The notes: generated by a model not told the origin, from the sequence alone. 64,000 nt of DNA from Bacteroidales bacterium (GCA_910575545.1 CAJTFH010000010.1:1-64000), one strand, 5' to 3'; shown: positions 8,922 through 17,582, counted from the stretch's first letter. A program made the numbers and translations.

Positions 8922-10481
8922 ATGATTCTTCCTCCGAAATCAAATGGCGAAGGCATACATCTGCCGGCCGATGTCAGCCGCATAACTATTATCGGCGCTA
9001 ATGGAAGTGGCAAGACCCGTTTCACTGATTGGCTTGAGCATTCATTGGGTGAAAGCAGTTTCCATCTGTCGGCGCTCGACGCAATATGCAACACGTCGCC
9101 GACCCAGGTTGCCGGAGAGTCGGTCGACAGTGTGTATAACCGTGCGCTTACGTCTGGCAGATTCCTGCGCACAGAGGCATCTTCGATGTTTGAGCGGCTT
9201 ATGCTCCTGCTGCTTAACGAGGAGATGGAAAAACTTGTGGAATATAAGGTTAGCCATGCGCGAGGTGAAAATGTGGCGCTTGAAGAATCGAAGCTCGATG
9301 TTGTTGTGCGTCAATGGCAGGATATTTTCACAGACAACCATGTGCTTCGCGAGGGGGGCGCGCTATTGTTCGCCCGCGACGGTGATTCCAGCGCTTATGG
9401 GGCGAAGAGGCTTTCGCATGGTGAAAAAGCGGTGCTGTTTTATTTCGGCGCGGTTCTGTATGCCCCGGTTAACGGTACCATCTTTGTTGAGAATCCCGGT
9501 CTTTTTCTTCATAACTCGTTGTTGCGCAGATTGTGGGATACGATTGAGTCCATGCGCCCGGACTGCCGGTTTGTATATACTACCCACGATGTGGATTTTG
9601 CTGCATCACGGTCAGGTAATGTTATCATATGGGTACGCTCTTACGACCCGGATGCTGGCATATGGGATTATGATCTGCTTCCTCCCGACAGTGGATTGTC
9701 GGAAGAGATTTATATGGCACTCATCGGGGCGCGCCGTCCGGTTATGTTCATAGAGGGGGATGCGACCCATTCGATAGATTCTAAACTTTATCCGCTGATA
9801 TTCAAGGATTATTCTGTCAAGGCACTCGGTAGCTGCAATAAGGTGATTGAAGCTACCAGGGCGTTTAATGACCTGAGGGCTTTCCACCATCTTGAAAGCC
9901 GCGGTATCGTTGACAGGGACCGCCGTGATGAGAAGGAGGTGCGTTACCTCAGGGATAAGAATATATATGTGCCAGAGGTTGCTGAAATCGAAAATATCCT
10001 GATGTTGGAGGATGTGGTGAAGGCTGTGGCGCACTGGTGCGGCAGGAATCCGGATAAAGTTTTCAGTTCGGTGAAGATGTCGGTCATAAAACAGTTCCGC
10101 CACGACTATCGTCAACAAGCTTTGCTGCATACACGCCACAGGGTTAAACGCACTGTTGAGTATCGTGTGGACGGCCGTTTCACCAACATCAATGCATTGG
10201 AGGAACATATGCAGAACCTGGTGAAAGAGATCAATCCCCGGGGGCTTTATGAGCAGTTCTGCCGCGAGTTTTCCCAATATGCCGCCACAGAGGATTATCC
10301 GGCGATATTGCGTGTGTATAACCAGAAATCTATGGTTCCGAATTCAAATGTAGCTCCAATGTGCGGGCTTTCGGGGAATAAGGATTCATATATTCAGGCA
10401 ATCCTGACCATATTGAAATCAGACGGGAAAGACGCTGCCCGGATCAGGAGAGCCATAATCCGCTGTTTCGGTTTAGACTGA
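8922..10481 (+). CDS. AAA ATPase fused to a DUF4435 Toprim-like domain
   Basis: The 519-residue protein has two parts. The N-terminal half is an ABC-type ATPase: Walker A GANGSGKT at 25-32, a signature-like LSHGEK at 164-169, a Walker B strand ending in Glu190 (IFVENPG, with no preceding Asp) and a switch histidine at 222 (TTHD). From about residue 273 it resembles DUF4435: a first acidic residue at E278 (FIEGD), a DxD pair at D331/D333 (GIVDRD) and E357 (EIENIL), as in Toprim nucleases of the OLD group. The same two domains occur as separate AriA and AriB proteins, or merged, in PARIS anti-phage systems. It stands alone between aguB and a TonB receptor, with no toxin, methylase or mobile gene nearby. 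A housekeeping DNA-repair role is equally possible. Confidence 0.75.
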   Translation: MILPPKSNGEGIHLPADVSRITIIGANGSGKTRFTDWLEHSLGESSFHLSALDAICNTSPTQVAGESVDSVYNRALTSGRFLRTEASSMFERLMLLLLNEEMEKLVEYKVSHARGENVALEESKLDVVVRQWQDIFTDNHVLREGGALLFARDGDSSAYGAKRLSHGEKAVLFYFGAVLYAPVNGTIFVENPGLFLHNSLLRRLWDTIESMRPDCRFVYTTHDVDFAASRSGNVIIWVRSYDPDAGIWDYDLLPPDSGLSEEIYMALIGARRPVMFIEGDATHSIDSKLYPLIFKDYSVKALGSCNKVIEATRAFNDLRAFHHLESRGIVDRDRRDEKEVRYLRDKNIYVPEVAEIENILMLEDVVKAVAHWCGRNPDKVFSSVKMSVIKQFRHDYRQQALLHTRHRVKRTVEYRVDGRFTNINALEEHMQNLVKEINPRGLYEQFCREFSQYAATEDYPAILRVYNQKSMVPNSNVAPMCGLSGNKDSYIQAILTILKSDGKDAARIRRAIIRCFGLD

Positions 10482-10557
10482 ACCGGCGCGGAATCGGTGT
10501 GGGTGGAGATTATTGATTTATGCGGATGTGGGAATGGCCGTGTGGGAACACTGGCGG

Positions 10558-10588
10558 TTGCAGGTTTCGGTCTAATTGCCTAAATTTG
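10558..10588 (+). promoter_or_regulatory. Promoter TTG-N20-TAAATTTG for the receptor locus
   Basis: TTG (10558-10560) is followed after 20 bp by TAAATTTG (10581-10588), a full -7 match. Transcription would start near 10595, giving a leader of only about 55 bases, too short for a cobalamin riboswitch. Confidence 0.55.
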
Positions 10589-10650
10589 TAATTTGAAATT
10601 ATCTCAAGGAATCCCCGTTGCGGCTTCCGTTGTAGGGATATGCAGTGATT

Positions 10651-12675
10651 ATGCCATTTGTTCATCTAAAGAGTTTATTACCGCGAAGGTGCTTGCTGTT
10701 GTTAGGCATGGGTTGCTGTGTGGCTTCTGGTGAAGCTGTGGCAGATGAGATGCCCGACAGTGTGGCTCTGCCAGAGGTGCAGGTAACAGCAAAACGCAGG
10801 TTTGATGAGGTTATCCCTGCGCAGCGGCTGGATGGGGAAGCGTTGCAACGGCTGAACTCTAACAGTGTGGCCGATGCTTTACGCTATTTTTCCGGGGTGC
10901 AGGTCAAGGACTATGGTGGAGTAGGAGGCATAAAGACTGTGAACGTCAGGTCGATGGGAACAAACCATACCGGAGTGGTCTACGATGGTATCGCATTGGG
11001 CAACGCCCAGAACGGCCAGATTGACCTGGGGCAGTTCTCGCTTGACAATGTTGAGGAGATTTCGCTTTATAACGGCCAGAAAAGCGACATATTGCAGCCT
11101 GCGCGTGATTTCGGAAATGCGGGGGCTGTGTATATGCGTACGCGCACCCCTAAGTTTTCTGTGGGGAAAAGCTACAATGCGCGGGCGTTGCTACGTAGCG
11201 GGTCGTTTGACCTTCTCAATCCGGCGGCATTGGTTGAATTGAAGTTATCGGAATCTGTCAATGCCTCTTTGAGTGCAGAATGGGTCTCGTCGTCGGGCAA
11301 GTACCGGTTCCGATACCGCCGTGTGACTCCAACCGGAGATGTGGCTTACGACACAACGGCAGTGAGGCAGAATGGCGATATTGAGGCCATGCGTGCTGAG
11401 CTTAATCTTAACGGGACGTTTTCAAATGGTGAATGGCATTTGAAAGGCTACCATTATAACTCGGAGAGGGGCATTCCCGGAGCGATTGTCAATAATGTGT
11501 GGCGGCGTGGAGAGCGTCAATGGGATAATAATTCTTTCATACAAGGGTCGTTTAGCCGTGATTTTGACCGCTTTTCAACGTTGTGGAATGCCAAGTATGC
11601 ATTCTACCGTACACACTATGTCAATAACGATGACCGCCAGATGGCTGTCGACAATCTTTACCGGCAACGGGAATTTTATATTTCGACGGCTAACCGTTTC
11701 CGCATCATGCGTTTCTGGCATGTTTCGCTGAGCTATGATTTCCAATGGAACACCCTTTCATCAGACATGAGGGATTTCGCACGCCCCGACCGTTATACCC
11801 ATCTGCTGTCTGTGGCAACGGCGCTGAACCTGCCACAGGTGAAGCTGCAGGGTAGTGTTCTGGGCACATTCATACGCGATTATGCCGAAGGAAAGCGTAT
11901 GCCGTACAGAAATGCGCTGACCCCTGCGCTGTATGCGTCGGTTGTTCCGGTCAGAGGTTTCAGGCCGTTGGAACTGAGGGCATTTTTCAAACAATCGTTC
12001 CGGATGCCTACATTCAATGACCTATATTATGCAGATATGGGGAATTCAAGGCTTGATCCGGAGAGGGTGACACAATATAATGTTGGGGCTGTGGTTCAAG
12101 CTAACAGCTCCAAAGGCTTCTGGCGTGGCTGGCGTGGCAGCGTGGATGCTTATATCAACAATGTCCGTAATAAAATTGTGGCGTATCCTAAAGGTCAACA
12201 ATTCAGATGGACGATGCTGAACCTTGGGAAAGTGCGAATAAAGGGTGTGGATGTGGCAGCGTCGGTCACTGTCAATCCGGTCAGTACTCTTGAACTTACA
12301 TTGCGCGGACAATACACATTCCAGGAGGCAATTGACATAACGGATCCTTTGGATAGCTACTACCGGGACCAAATTCCATATATACCACGCCATTCAGGTT
12401 CGGTTGTCGCCAATGCATCATGGCGCGGATGGGGCCTGAACTATAGCTTCATATATGTAGGTGAAAGATATAACCAGCAGGAAAACATAATATACAATTA
12501 TACCGAACCATGGTATACTTCCGACGTATCGGTGAGTAAGGATTTAAGGATAAATGGGATAGGAATCAGGGTGCTTGTCGAGGTCAATAACCTTCTTAGC
12601 CAGGATTACGACGTTATTGCCAATTATCCTATGCCCAAAAGGAATTTCAGAGCCACTCTTACGGTTGACATATAG
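10651..12675 (+). CDS. TonB-dependent outer-membrane receptor, BtuB-like
   Basis: This is a 674-residue TonB-dependent transporter: signal peptide (about 1-32), plug domain (about 40-160, including LNSNSVADALRYFSGVQVKDYGG-type sequence and the VNVRSMGTNHTGVVYDGI region), then a 22-strand-type barrel ending in an aromatic-rich strand (NFRATLTVDI). It lacks the carboxypeptidase-regulatory N-terminal domain of SusC-type receptors and is BtuB-sized. The next gene is a BtuG-like propeller, which in Bacteroides forms a stable complex with BtuB for vitamin B12 capture, so a cobalamin or corrinoid substrate is likely but not proven. The frame also opens with GTG at 10645; the ATG at 10651 is preferred. 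Confidence 0.85.
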   Translation: MPFVHLKSLLPRRCLLLLGMGCCVASGEAVADEMPDSVALPEVQVTAKRRFDEVIPAQRLDGEALQRLNSNSVADALRYFSGVQVKDYGGVGGIKTVNVRSMGTNHTGVVYDGIALGNAQNGQIDLGQFSLDNVEEISLYNGQKSDILQPARDFGNAGAVYMRTRTPKFSVGKSYNARALLRSGSFDLLNPAALVELKLSESVNASLSAEWVSSSGKYRFRYRRVTPTGDVAYDTTAVRQNGDIEAMRAELNLNGTFSNGEWHLKGYHYNSERGIPGAIVNNVWRRGERQWDNNSFIQGSFSRDFDRFSTLWNAKYAFYRTHYVNNDDRQMAVDNLYRQREFYISTANRFRIMRFWHVSLSYDFQWNTLSSDMRDFARPDRYTHLLSVATALNLPQVKLQGSVLGTFIRDYAEGKRMPYRNALTPALYASVVPVRGFRPLELRAFFKQSFRMPTFNDLYYADMGNSRLDPERVTQYNVGAVVQANSSKGFWRGWRGSVDAYINNVRNKIVAYPKGQQFRWTMLNLGKVRIKGVDVAASVTVNPVSTLELTLRGQYTFQEAIDITDPLDSYYRDQIPYIPRHSGSVVANASWRGWGLNYSFIYVGERYNQQENIIYNYTEPWYTSDVSVSKDLRINGIGIRVLVEVNNLLSQDYDVIANYPMPKRNFRATLTVDI

Positions 12676-12693
12676 AAGCCAATATATTGACTG

Positions 12694-13860
12694 ATGACGT
12701 TGCATATCAGAATAATACATATAGCATATGCCGCAATGGTTGCTGCATCGTTTCTGTTGCTCGGGTGCAGAGGAGACTCCCTGGTGATTCCGGCCGAACA
12801 GAACCGTGTAGGTGATGTGGATCCAGATTCGCCGGTGGCGGGATTTTATCTGCTGAATGAGGGGAATATGGGGTCGAATAAATGCACGCTTGATTTTTAT
12901 GATTATTCGACCGGGGTGTATTGGCGTAATATCTATGCTGAAATGAATCCCGGGGTAGTCAAGGAACTGGGTGATGTCGGTAATGATATAAAGGTTTATG
13001 GTTCCAAGGTTTATGCGGTAATAAACTGTTCGCATAAGGTTGAGGTTCTGGATGCGTTGACCGGGATAAGAATAGGGCAGATTGACATTCCCAATTGCCG
13101 TTATATACAGTTCCATAACGGGAAGGCATATGTTAGTTCATATGTCGGCCCTGTCCAGATTAATCCCAAGGCTCCTAAAGGTATGGTTTATGAAATCGAT
13201 ACAGAGTCGTTGGCAGTCACCCGCACTGTGACTGTGGGATACCAGCCTGAGGAGATGGCGATTATCGACGGTTATCTATATGTAGCCAATTCGGGCGGTT
13301 ACCGGGAACCGGATTATGACAATACGGTGTCTGTTGTTGACCTTGAGTCGTTCAGACAGGTCAGGCTGATTCCTGTGGCAATCAATCTTCACCGTCTCCG
13401 TGCCGACGGGAAAGGGCGCCTGTGGGTTAATTCACGTGGGAACCATGCGGATATCCCGTCAAGACTGCTGATGCTTGAACGGGGGGGCGGAGAGTTCCGG
13501 TTATCGGAAACCTTTCCGTTTCCATGCTCTAATTTCACTATCCATGGCAACCGGCTATATTTCTTTTCGGCTGAGTGGAATGAAGATACCCAGAATAACA
13601 GTGTGGGATATGGTGTTATAGACCTTGACACCCTGGAGCTGCTGACGGATAATTTCATAACTGACGGCACGGAGCGTAAGATTGCTGTGCCTTATGGTCT
13701 TGCCGTGAATCCGGCAAATGGTGATATATTCCTGACAGATGCGAGAAACTATGTCAGTTCCGGCACACTTTACTGTTTCTCACCGGAAGGGAAGTGTAAG
13801 TGGAGTGTCCGCACAGGTGATATACCGTCGTCGATTGCGTTTATGGAAAAGGGCAATTGA
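12694..13860 (+). CDS. BtuG-like beta-propeller surface lipoprotein
   Basis: The 388-residue protein has a lipoprotein signal with lipobox LLGC (Cys25) and then repeated propeller blades, including EGNMGSNKCTLDFYDYSTG, VVKELGDVGNDIKVYG and QPEEMAIIDGYLYVANSGG segments that match the YncE/BtuG type I know from Bacteroides. BtuG lipoproteins sit on the cell surface and bind cobalamin with very high affinity before passing it to BtuB. It starts 18 bases after the receptor gene, consistent with one operon. Ligand specificity is inferred from family and neighbour only. Confidence 0.8.
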   Translation: MTLHIRIIHIAYAAMVAASFLLLGCRGDSLVIPAEQNRVGDVDPDSPVAGFYLLNEGNMGSNKCTLDFYDYSTGVYWRNIYAEMNPGVVKELGDVGNDIKVYGSKVYAVINCSHKVEVLDALTGIRIGQIDIPNCRYIQFHNGKAYVSSYVGPVQINPKAPKGMVYEIDTESLAVTRTVTVGYQPEEMAIIDGYLYVANSGGYREPDYDNTVSVVDLESFRQVRLIPVAINLHRLRADGKGRLWVNSRGNHADIPSRLLMLERGGGEFRLSETFPFPCSNFTIHGNRLYFFSAEWNEDTQNNSVGYGVIDLDTLELLTDNFITDGTERKIAVPYGLAVNPANGDIFLTDARNYVSSGTLYCFSPEGKCKWSVRTGDIPSSIAFMEKGN

Positions 13861-13883
13861 ACAAACTGATTGTGGAAGTGAGT

Positions 13884-15083
13884 ATGATTGGATATAAGCG
13901 GATTGCGATAAGCGGGCTGGCGTTGATGGTGATGATCCTGGCCGGTTGTCAGAAAGAGAGCCCGATGGTCAGCCTTGGCCTTGAGGAGGTGTATACTATT
14001 GCCAGGATGCAGAAACTGCAATTGTCATCGCCGTTTACAGGGGAGGGTTATCGTTGGTCATTGTTGCTGCCTGAAGGCACAGAGCAAACGCTTTCCGCGT
14101 CACGCGACATGCTTTTTATATCTGAGACAACCGGAATCCATGAGCTACGGTTTATGTTGATTGACGGGGTTAACCCGCTTGATTTCCGGTTTACGGTCAA
14201 TGTGGTAGATGAAGAGGTGGCCTATAGTCCATATCTTGCTCATGTCTATGAATATTGTCCTGCTCCGGGTCAGTTTATCAATAAGATGCCGTGGTATGAC
14301 GAAGGGGATACGGCTGAGGATATGCGCCGTAAGGCAGAAGAGGCATTGTCGGGGACGAATGAAGAGATGGTGTCGCTTGGTGCATTCGGTGGTTATATAA
14401 CGTTTGGTTTTGACCACACGGTGGTTAATGTGGATGGGGAATATGATTTTATGATTCTCGGCAATGCGTTCTATGATGCAGGTATGGAGGATGAAAAGGC
14501 TGGTTCGTGTGAGCCTGGAATAGTGATGGTATCGCTTGACGTGAACGGTAACGGCCTGCCTGATGATGAATGGTATGAGCTTGCCGGAAGCGAGTATGCT
14601 TCGGAAGCAACTGTGCATGGCTACAGCATTACATATCATGCCCCGGATTTGAATAAGCCACCGGTGCCTGACGGACGTTATCTGACTGATACCGAATATA
14701 TTCCTTGGGAGGATTCGCTGGGGGAAAGCGGTTACGTGGCCAAGAATTATGAAAATACCCAAAGCTATTATCCTTTATGGCTCACAGAGCAACAGCTGAC
14801 ATTCAGTGGCAGCCGTTTGGCGCCGAATGGAGAGGATGTTTTCGGCAACGGCAGTTACTTCAAGCTCTACAGTTATGCCTGGGGCTATGTAGATAACCAT
14901 CCTAACACCATCGCGAAGCTGAACAGTTTCGACATTGGATGGGCTGTTGACCGCTATGGCATGCCGGTAAGATTGCCAGGAGTGGATTTCATAAGGGTCT
15001 ATACGGCAATCAACCAGTATTGCGGCCGGATAGGTGAGACCTCAACCGAGATTATCCGTGCGCAGGATCTTCATGTGGAATGA
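13884..15083 (+). CDS. Surface lipoprotein of the BtuB/BtuG-like locus
   Basis: From ATG 13884 the protein is 399 residues with a lipoprotein signal ending in lipobox LAGC (Cys22). The frame is open to 13857, but only a TTG is available there. An N-terminal Ig/PKD-like portion (about 25-110) is followed by a larger domain containing GGYITFGFDHTVVN, a calcium-loop-like DVNGNGLPDDEWYEL segment near residues 220-234, and SYAWGYVDNHP. I recognise this as a Bacteroidales cell-surface protein seen beside BtuB-type receptors, but its biochemical role is unknown to me. The gene is co-directional with, and 23 bases from, the BtuG-like gene. Confidence 0.7.
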   Translation: MIGYKRIAISGLALMVMILAGCQKESPMVSLGLEEVYTIARMQKLQLSSPFTGEGYRWSLLLPEGTEQTLSASRDMLFISETTGIHELRFMLIDGVNPLDFRFTVNVVDEEVAYSPYLAHVYEYCPAPGQFINKMPWYDEGDTAEDMRRKAEEALSGTNEEMVSLGAFGGYITFGFDHTVVNVDGEYDFMILGNAFYDAGMEDEKAGSCEPGIVMVSLDVNGNGLPDDEWYELAGSEYASEATVHGYSITYHAPDLNKPPVPDGRYLTDTEYIPWEDSLGESGYVAKNYENTQSYYPLWLTEQQLTFSGSRLAPNGEDVFGNGSYFKLYSYAWGYVDNHPNTIAKLNSFDIGWAVDRYGMPVRLPGVDFIRVYTAINQYCGRIGETSTEIIRAQDLHVE

Positions 15084-15093
15084 TGGTTGTGGC

Positions 15094-15125
15094 TGATTAT
15101 AATAATGTGGATGGTGATTATAATA
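15094..15125 (+). repeat. Two TGATTATAATA repeats 21 bp apart
   Basis: TGATTATAATA occurs at 15094-15104 and again at 15115-15125, an offset of exactly two helical turns, 40-70 bases before the DUF5074 gene. The spacing suggests a possible regulator site, but a chance A+T-rich duplication is not excluded. Confidence 0.4.
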
Positions 15126-15165
15126 TTGAGATAAGCAATTACATAAACCAATAACCAATCTAAAG

Positions 15166-16665
15166 ATGATATTACATTACTCGAAGAGAGGGCGTGTTTC
15201 AATGATTTGTGCACTCTTTACTATGCTGGGTTTCGGTTCGGTCAGCTCTCGTGCTGTGGCTGAGGATTACACCGATGGAATCGTTATTATCAATGAAGGG
15301 CAGTTCGGCGCGGCAGATTCATCGATAAACTATCTGCAGCCCGGTTTGGGCAGCGATTTCTGGCAGTATGATATATTTGCCAAAGAAAACCCCGACAGGT
15401 TTCTCGGTGTGACTGCATGTTTCGGAGCATATCATGGGGATAAACTCTATATTGTGGCTAAAGAGGCAAGCTCTCCAGGTTCGGATGACATAGGTGGGAT
15501 TTTATCGGTTCTTGACGCATCTTCGATGAAGTTGCTGGCGCAGATTGACCATGTTGATGGTTCCGGGGCACGTGCTGACGGAAGGGCGTTTCTTGGCGTG
15601 GATTCGCACAAGGGTTATATTTCCACATCAAATGGAATCTGGGTGGTTAATCTCGATAATAATACTGTTACAGGCCAGATTGAAGGAAGTGAGAATCCAA
15701 ACGGAACAGACAACCTGTCGACGGCAAACCCTGATTGCGGATTGTATCACGGTCAATGCGGCATGATGGTGTTGAGCGGCTCAACAGTGTTCGCCGCCCA
15801 TCAGGCTTTCGGACTGCTTGTTATCGACGCGGTTAAAGATGAGGTAGTGAAAACCGTTTCGATGGATATAGTGGAGCCCGGAGCCGGAATCGGATCAATT
15901 GTGAAAGCCAAGGATGGATCTGTATGGCTTAGTGTAGCGGCATCTATCAACGGTGATGGTATGAATCTTAACGCGTTGGTCAAGGTCAATCCGGAGACAT
16001 TCGATACAGAGGTTGTGCGTCTGCCGGAAGGGATTTACGGCCCGGCAACATCATGGGGTACTTGGAACCCTGATACCTTCTGTGCCACGGCGCAGTCTAA
16101 CAGCCTTGTATGGGTCGGTGCAGAGGTGAGCTGGTATGCCAATGCGTTGGTTTACCGCTATGATATTGAATCGAACTCAGTCACGAACATAATTGACCTT
16201 GCCGACACACCAGAGGGGTTGACATGGAAAATATATAACGCTTCGATGAGGGTGGATCCGGCAGACGATGTAATCTACATGGGGTTATTCAAGGATTATG
16301 CCTCGCTGGATTATATGGTGCGTTCCTATAGCATTGCAGGAAAGGAACTGCGCGATTATCCGATGAAGAAGAAAATGTGGTTTCCGGGCCAGATGCTTTT
16401 CCCTGCGTCGGAACTTGCTGGGGTGGAACAGGTTTCTGCGCAATCTGCAAATGCCGCAATAGAGGTTATGTGCAAGAACTCTATGCTTACGGTGAATTTG
16501 CCCGCCGGAACGCCAGATATGAAAATTTCGATTTTTGATGCCTCTGGACGCATCGTTGCGCAGGAAACTTTTTCAGAAGGTGTGAACACTTTCGCTTTCG
16601 GCAATGCGCAGGGAATATATCTGCTTGTGTCTGAACTGGGTTCTGTGAAATTCGTTGCGCGGTGA
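15166..16665 (+). CDS. DUF5074 propeller protein with T9SS-like C-terminus
   Basis: This 499-residue exported protein has a type I signal peptide (about 1-32, ending AVA) and then propeller-like repeats of the DUF5074/YncE kind (VIINEGQFGAADSSINYL near 37-54, DNNTVTGQIEG, LVIDAVKDEVV). The last 75 residues form a separate unit with the pattern of a type IX secretion sorting domain: MKISIFDASGRIVAQE, then a turn, GIYLLVSE and a final KFVAR. It follows the receptor locus in the same direction, 82 bases downstream, and probably serves the same uptake function as an additional binding protein. No lipobox is present, unlike the two preceding genes. Confidence 0.7.
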   Translation: MILHYSKRGRVSMICALFTMLGFGSVSSRAVAEDYTDGIVIINEGQFGAADSSINYLQPGLGSDFWQYDIFAKENPDRFLGVTACFGAYHGDKLYIVAKEASSPGSDDIGGILSVLDASSMKLLAQIDHVDGSGARADGRAFLGVDSHKGYISTSNGIWVVNLDNNTVTGQIEGSENPNGTDNLSTANPDCGLYHGQCGMMVLSGSTVFAAHQAFGLLVIDAVKDEVVKTVSMDIVEPGAGIGSIVKAKDGSVWLSVAASINGDGMNLNALVKVNPETFDTEVVRLPEGIYGPATSWGTWNPDTFCATAQSNSLVWVGAEVSWYANALVYRYDIESNSVTNIIDLADTPEGLTWKIYNASMRVDPADDVIYMGLFKDYASLDYMVRSYSIAGKELRDYPMKKKMWFPGQMLFPASELAGVEQVSAQSANAAIEVMCKNSMLTVNLPAGTPDMKISIFDASGRIVAQETFSEGVNTFAFGNAQGIYLLVSELGSVKFVAR

Positions 16666-16691
16666 AGTCGGATTTATAGGAACAAACATCA

Positions 16692-16727
16692 GGGTTAATA
16701 CGTTATAATACAGTAACGTTTTAACCC
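16692..16727. terminator. Hairpin before the DUF4136 gene (terminator or operator)
   Basis: Arms GGGTTAA-t-ACGTTA (16692-16705) and TAACGT-t-TTAACCC (16714-16727) pair over 13 bp with one mismatch and an 8-base loop, followed by TTTT. It looks like a terminator for the upstream locus, yet it ends only 7 bases before the next start codon, so it could also control that gene. Confidence 0.6.
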
Positions 16728-16734
16728 TTTTGTT

Positions 16735-17349
16735 ATGAAAAAGTTCCTGAGCTTCATGGCTTTGGCGGCATTGCTTAGCGCATGTTCCCCATATCAGCTT
16801 GTTAATAGCGAGGTCTATAACAATTCAGACCTTGCACAATATTCGACCTACCGGATTGTGACCCCTGACATGGGAACCCTTCCTCCTGGGATGGAGATGG
16901 TCACTTACTATAATATAGCGGCGGCCATCCGTGAGGAGATGACCATGAGAGGTTTTACAGAATCGCCGGATTCGCCGTTGCTGGTCAATATCGCAGTGAC
17001 GACCCAACGTGAGATTGAGACTGAGCCGTTGGTGCCTCCCGGTGGGTATTTCCCCTATAACGGCCCTTATTATCCTTATTACATGTGGCCGCGATATAAC
17101 TACGGACCCTATTGGACTCCGGGCTACTATTCAAATGCCAAAGTAATCACCGGCATTTATAAGGAGGGAGTATTGACCATGGATCTGGTTAATATTGACA
17201 CTAAGGTGCCATTGTTCTCGGCTTCTGTTGCAACCATAATCAATGGCGGGGGTAACGGATATCAGAATCTTGAAGGTATTTCCAAAGCCGTTACAACGCT
17301 GTTCTCGAAATTCCCCGTGCCCCTATTGCCGCAATATCGCAGCAAATAA
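16735..17349 (+). CDS. DUF4136 domain-containing lipoprotein
   Basis: The 204-residue protein has a short lipoprotein signal with lipobox LSAC (Cys17) and then a DUF4136-like body: an early TYRIVTPD strand, an AIREEMTMRGF helix near residues 62-72, a VNIAVTT strand, and a Pro/Tyr/Gly-rich insert (about 100-137) before a final GVLTMDLVNIDTKVPLFSA strand pair. Members are small envelope lipoproteins of unknown function. It has a strong hairpin directly before its start codon. The preceding gene ends 69 bases upstream and a functional link is unlikely. Confidence 0.8.
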   Translation: MKKFLSFMALAALLSACSPYQLVNSEVYNNSDLAQYSTYRIVTPDMGTLPPGMEMVTYYNIAAAIREEMTMRGFTESPDSPLLVNIAVTTQREIETEPLVPPGGYFPYNGPYYPYYMWPRYNYGPYWTPGYYSNAKVITGIYKEGVLTMDLVNIDTKVPLFSASVATIINGGGNGYQNLEGISKAVTTLFSKFPVPLLPQYRSK

Positions 17350-17387
17350 GGCTGTCACATAATACATATTTTGATGGCATTTTACAT

Positions 17388-17435
17388 TGAACCGCACCCC
17401 AAAAGTTTTGTGTCTGACTTTTGGGGTGCGGTTCA
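17388..17435. repeat. Perfect 18-bp palindrome resembling an IS3-family end
   Basis: Arms TGAACCGCACCCCAAAAG (17388-17405) and its exact complement (17418-17435) flank a 12-base loop. The right arm read leftward continues as TCAGACAC, giving the TGAACNGCACCCCAAAAGT-GACA pattern that I associate with IS150-group ends in Bacteroidota. No transposase is present. It may also act as a bidirectional terminator. Confidence 0.6.
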
Positions 17436-17471
17436 GGAATGATTACCAAGGATGACGGGGCACCTGGATGA

Positions 17472-17502
17472 TTGGGATATGGGCTATTTTTTCGTAACTT
17501 TG
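17472..17502 (+). promoter_or_regulatory. Promoter TTGG-N19-TAACTTTG for the GH51 gene
   Basis: TTGG (17472-17475) and TAACTTTG (17495-17502) are separated by 19 bp. Transcription should start near 17509, leaving a leader of about 74 bases. Confidence 0.6.
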
Positions 17503-17582
17503 CATTGAGATAAATATTATTGCATCGACTGGGTGTGTTGGTCTGCAACCACTTCAATATTCAATAATAAACCGGATCGCAA

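Noticed and set aside
10482-10644. Possible cobalamin riboswitch before the receptor gene
   Set aside because: GGGAA-like bits are present but no B12 box or long paired structure could be made, and the predicted leader is only about 55 bases.
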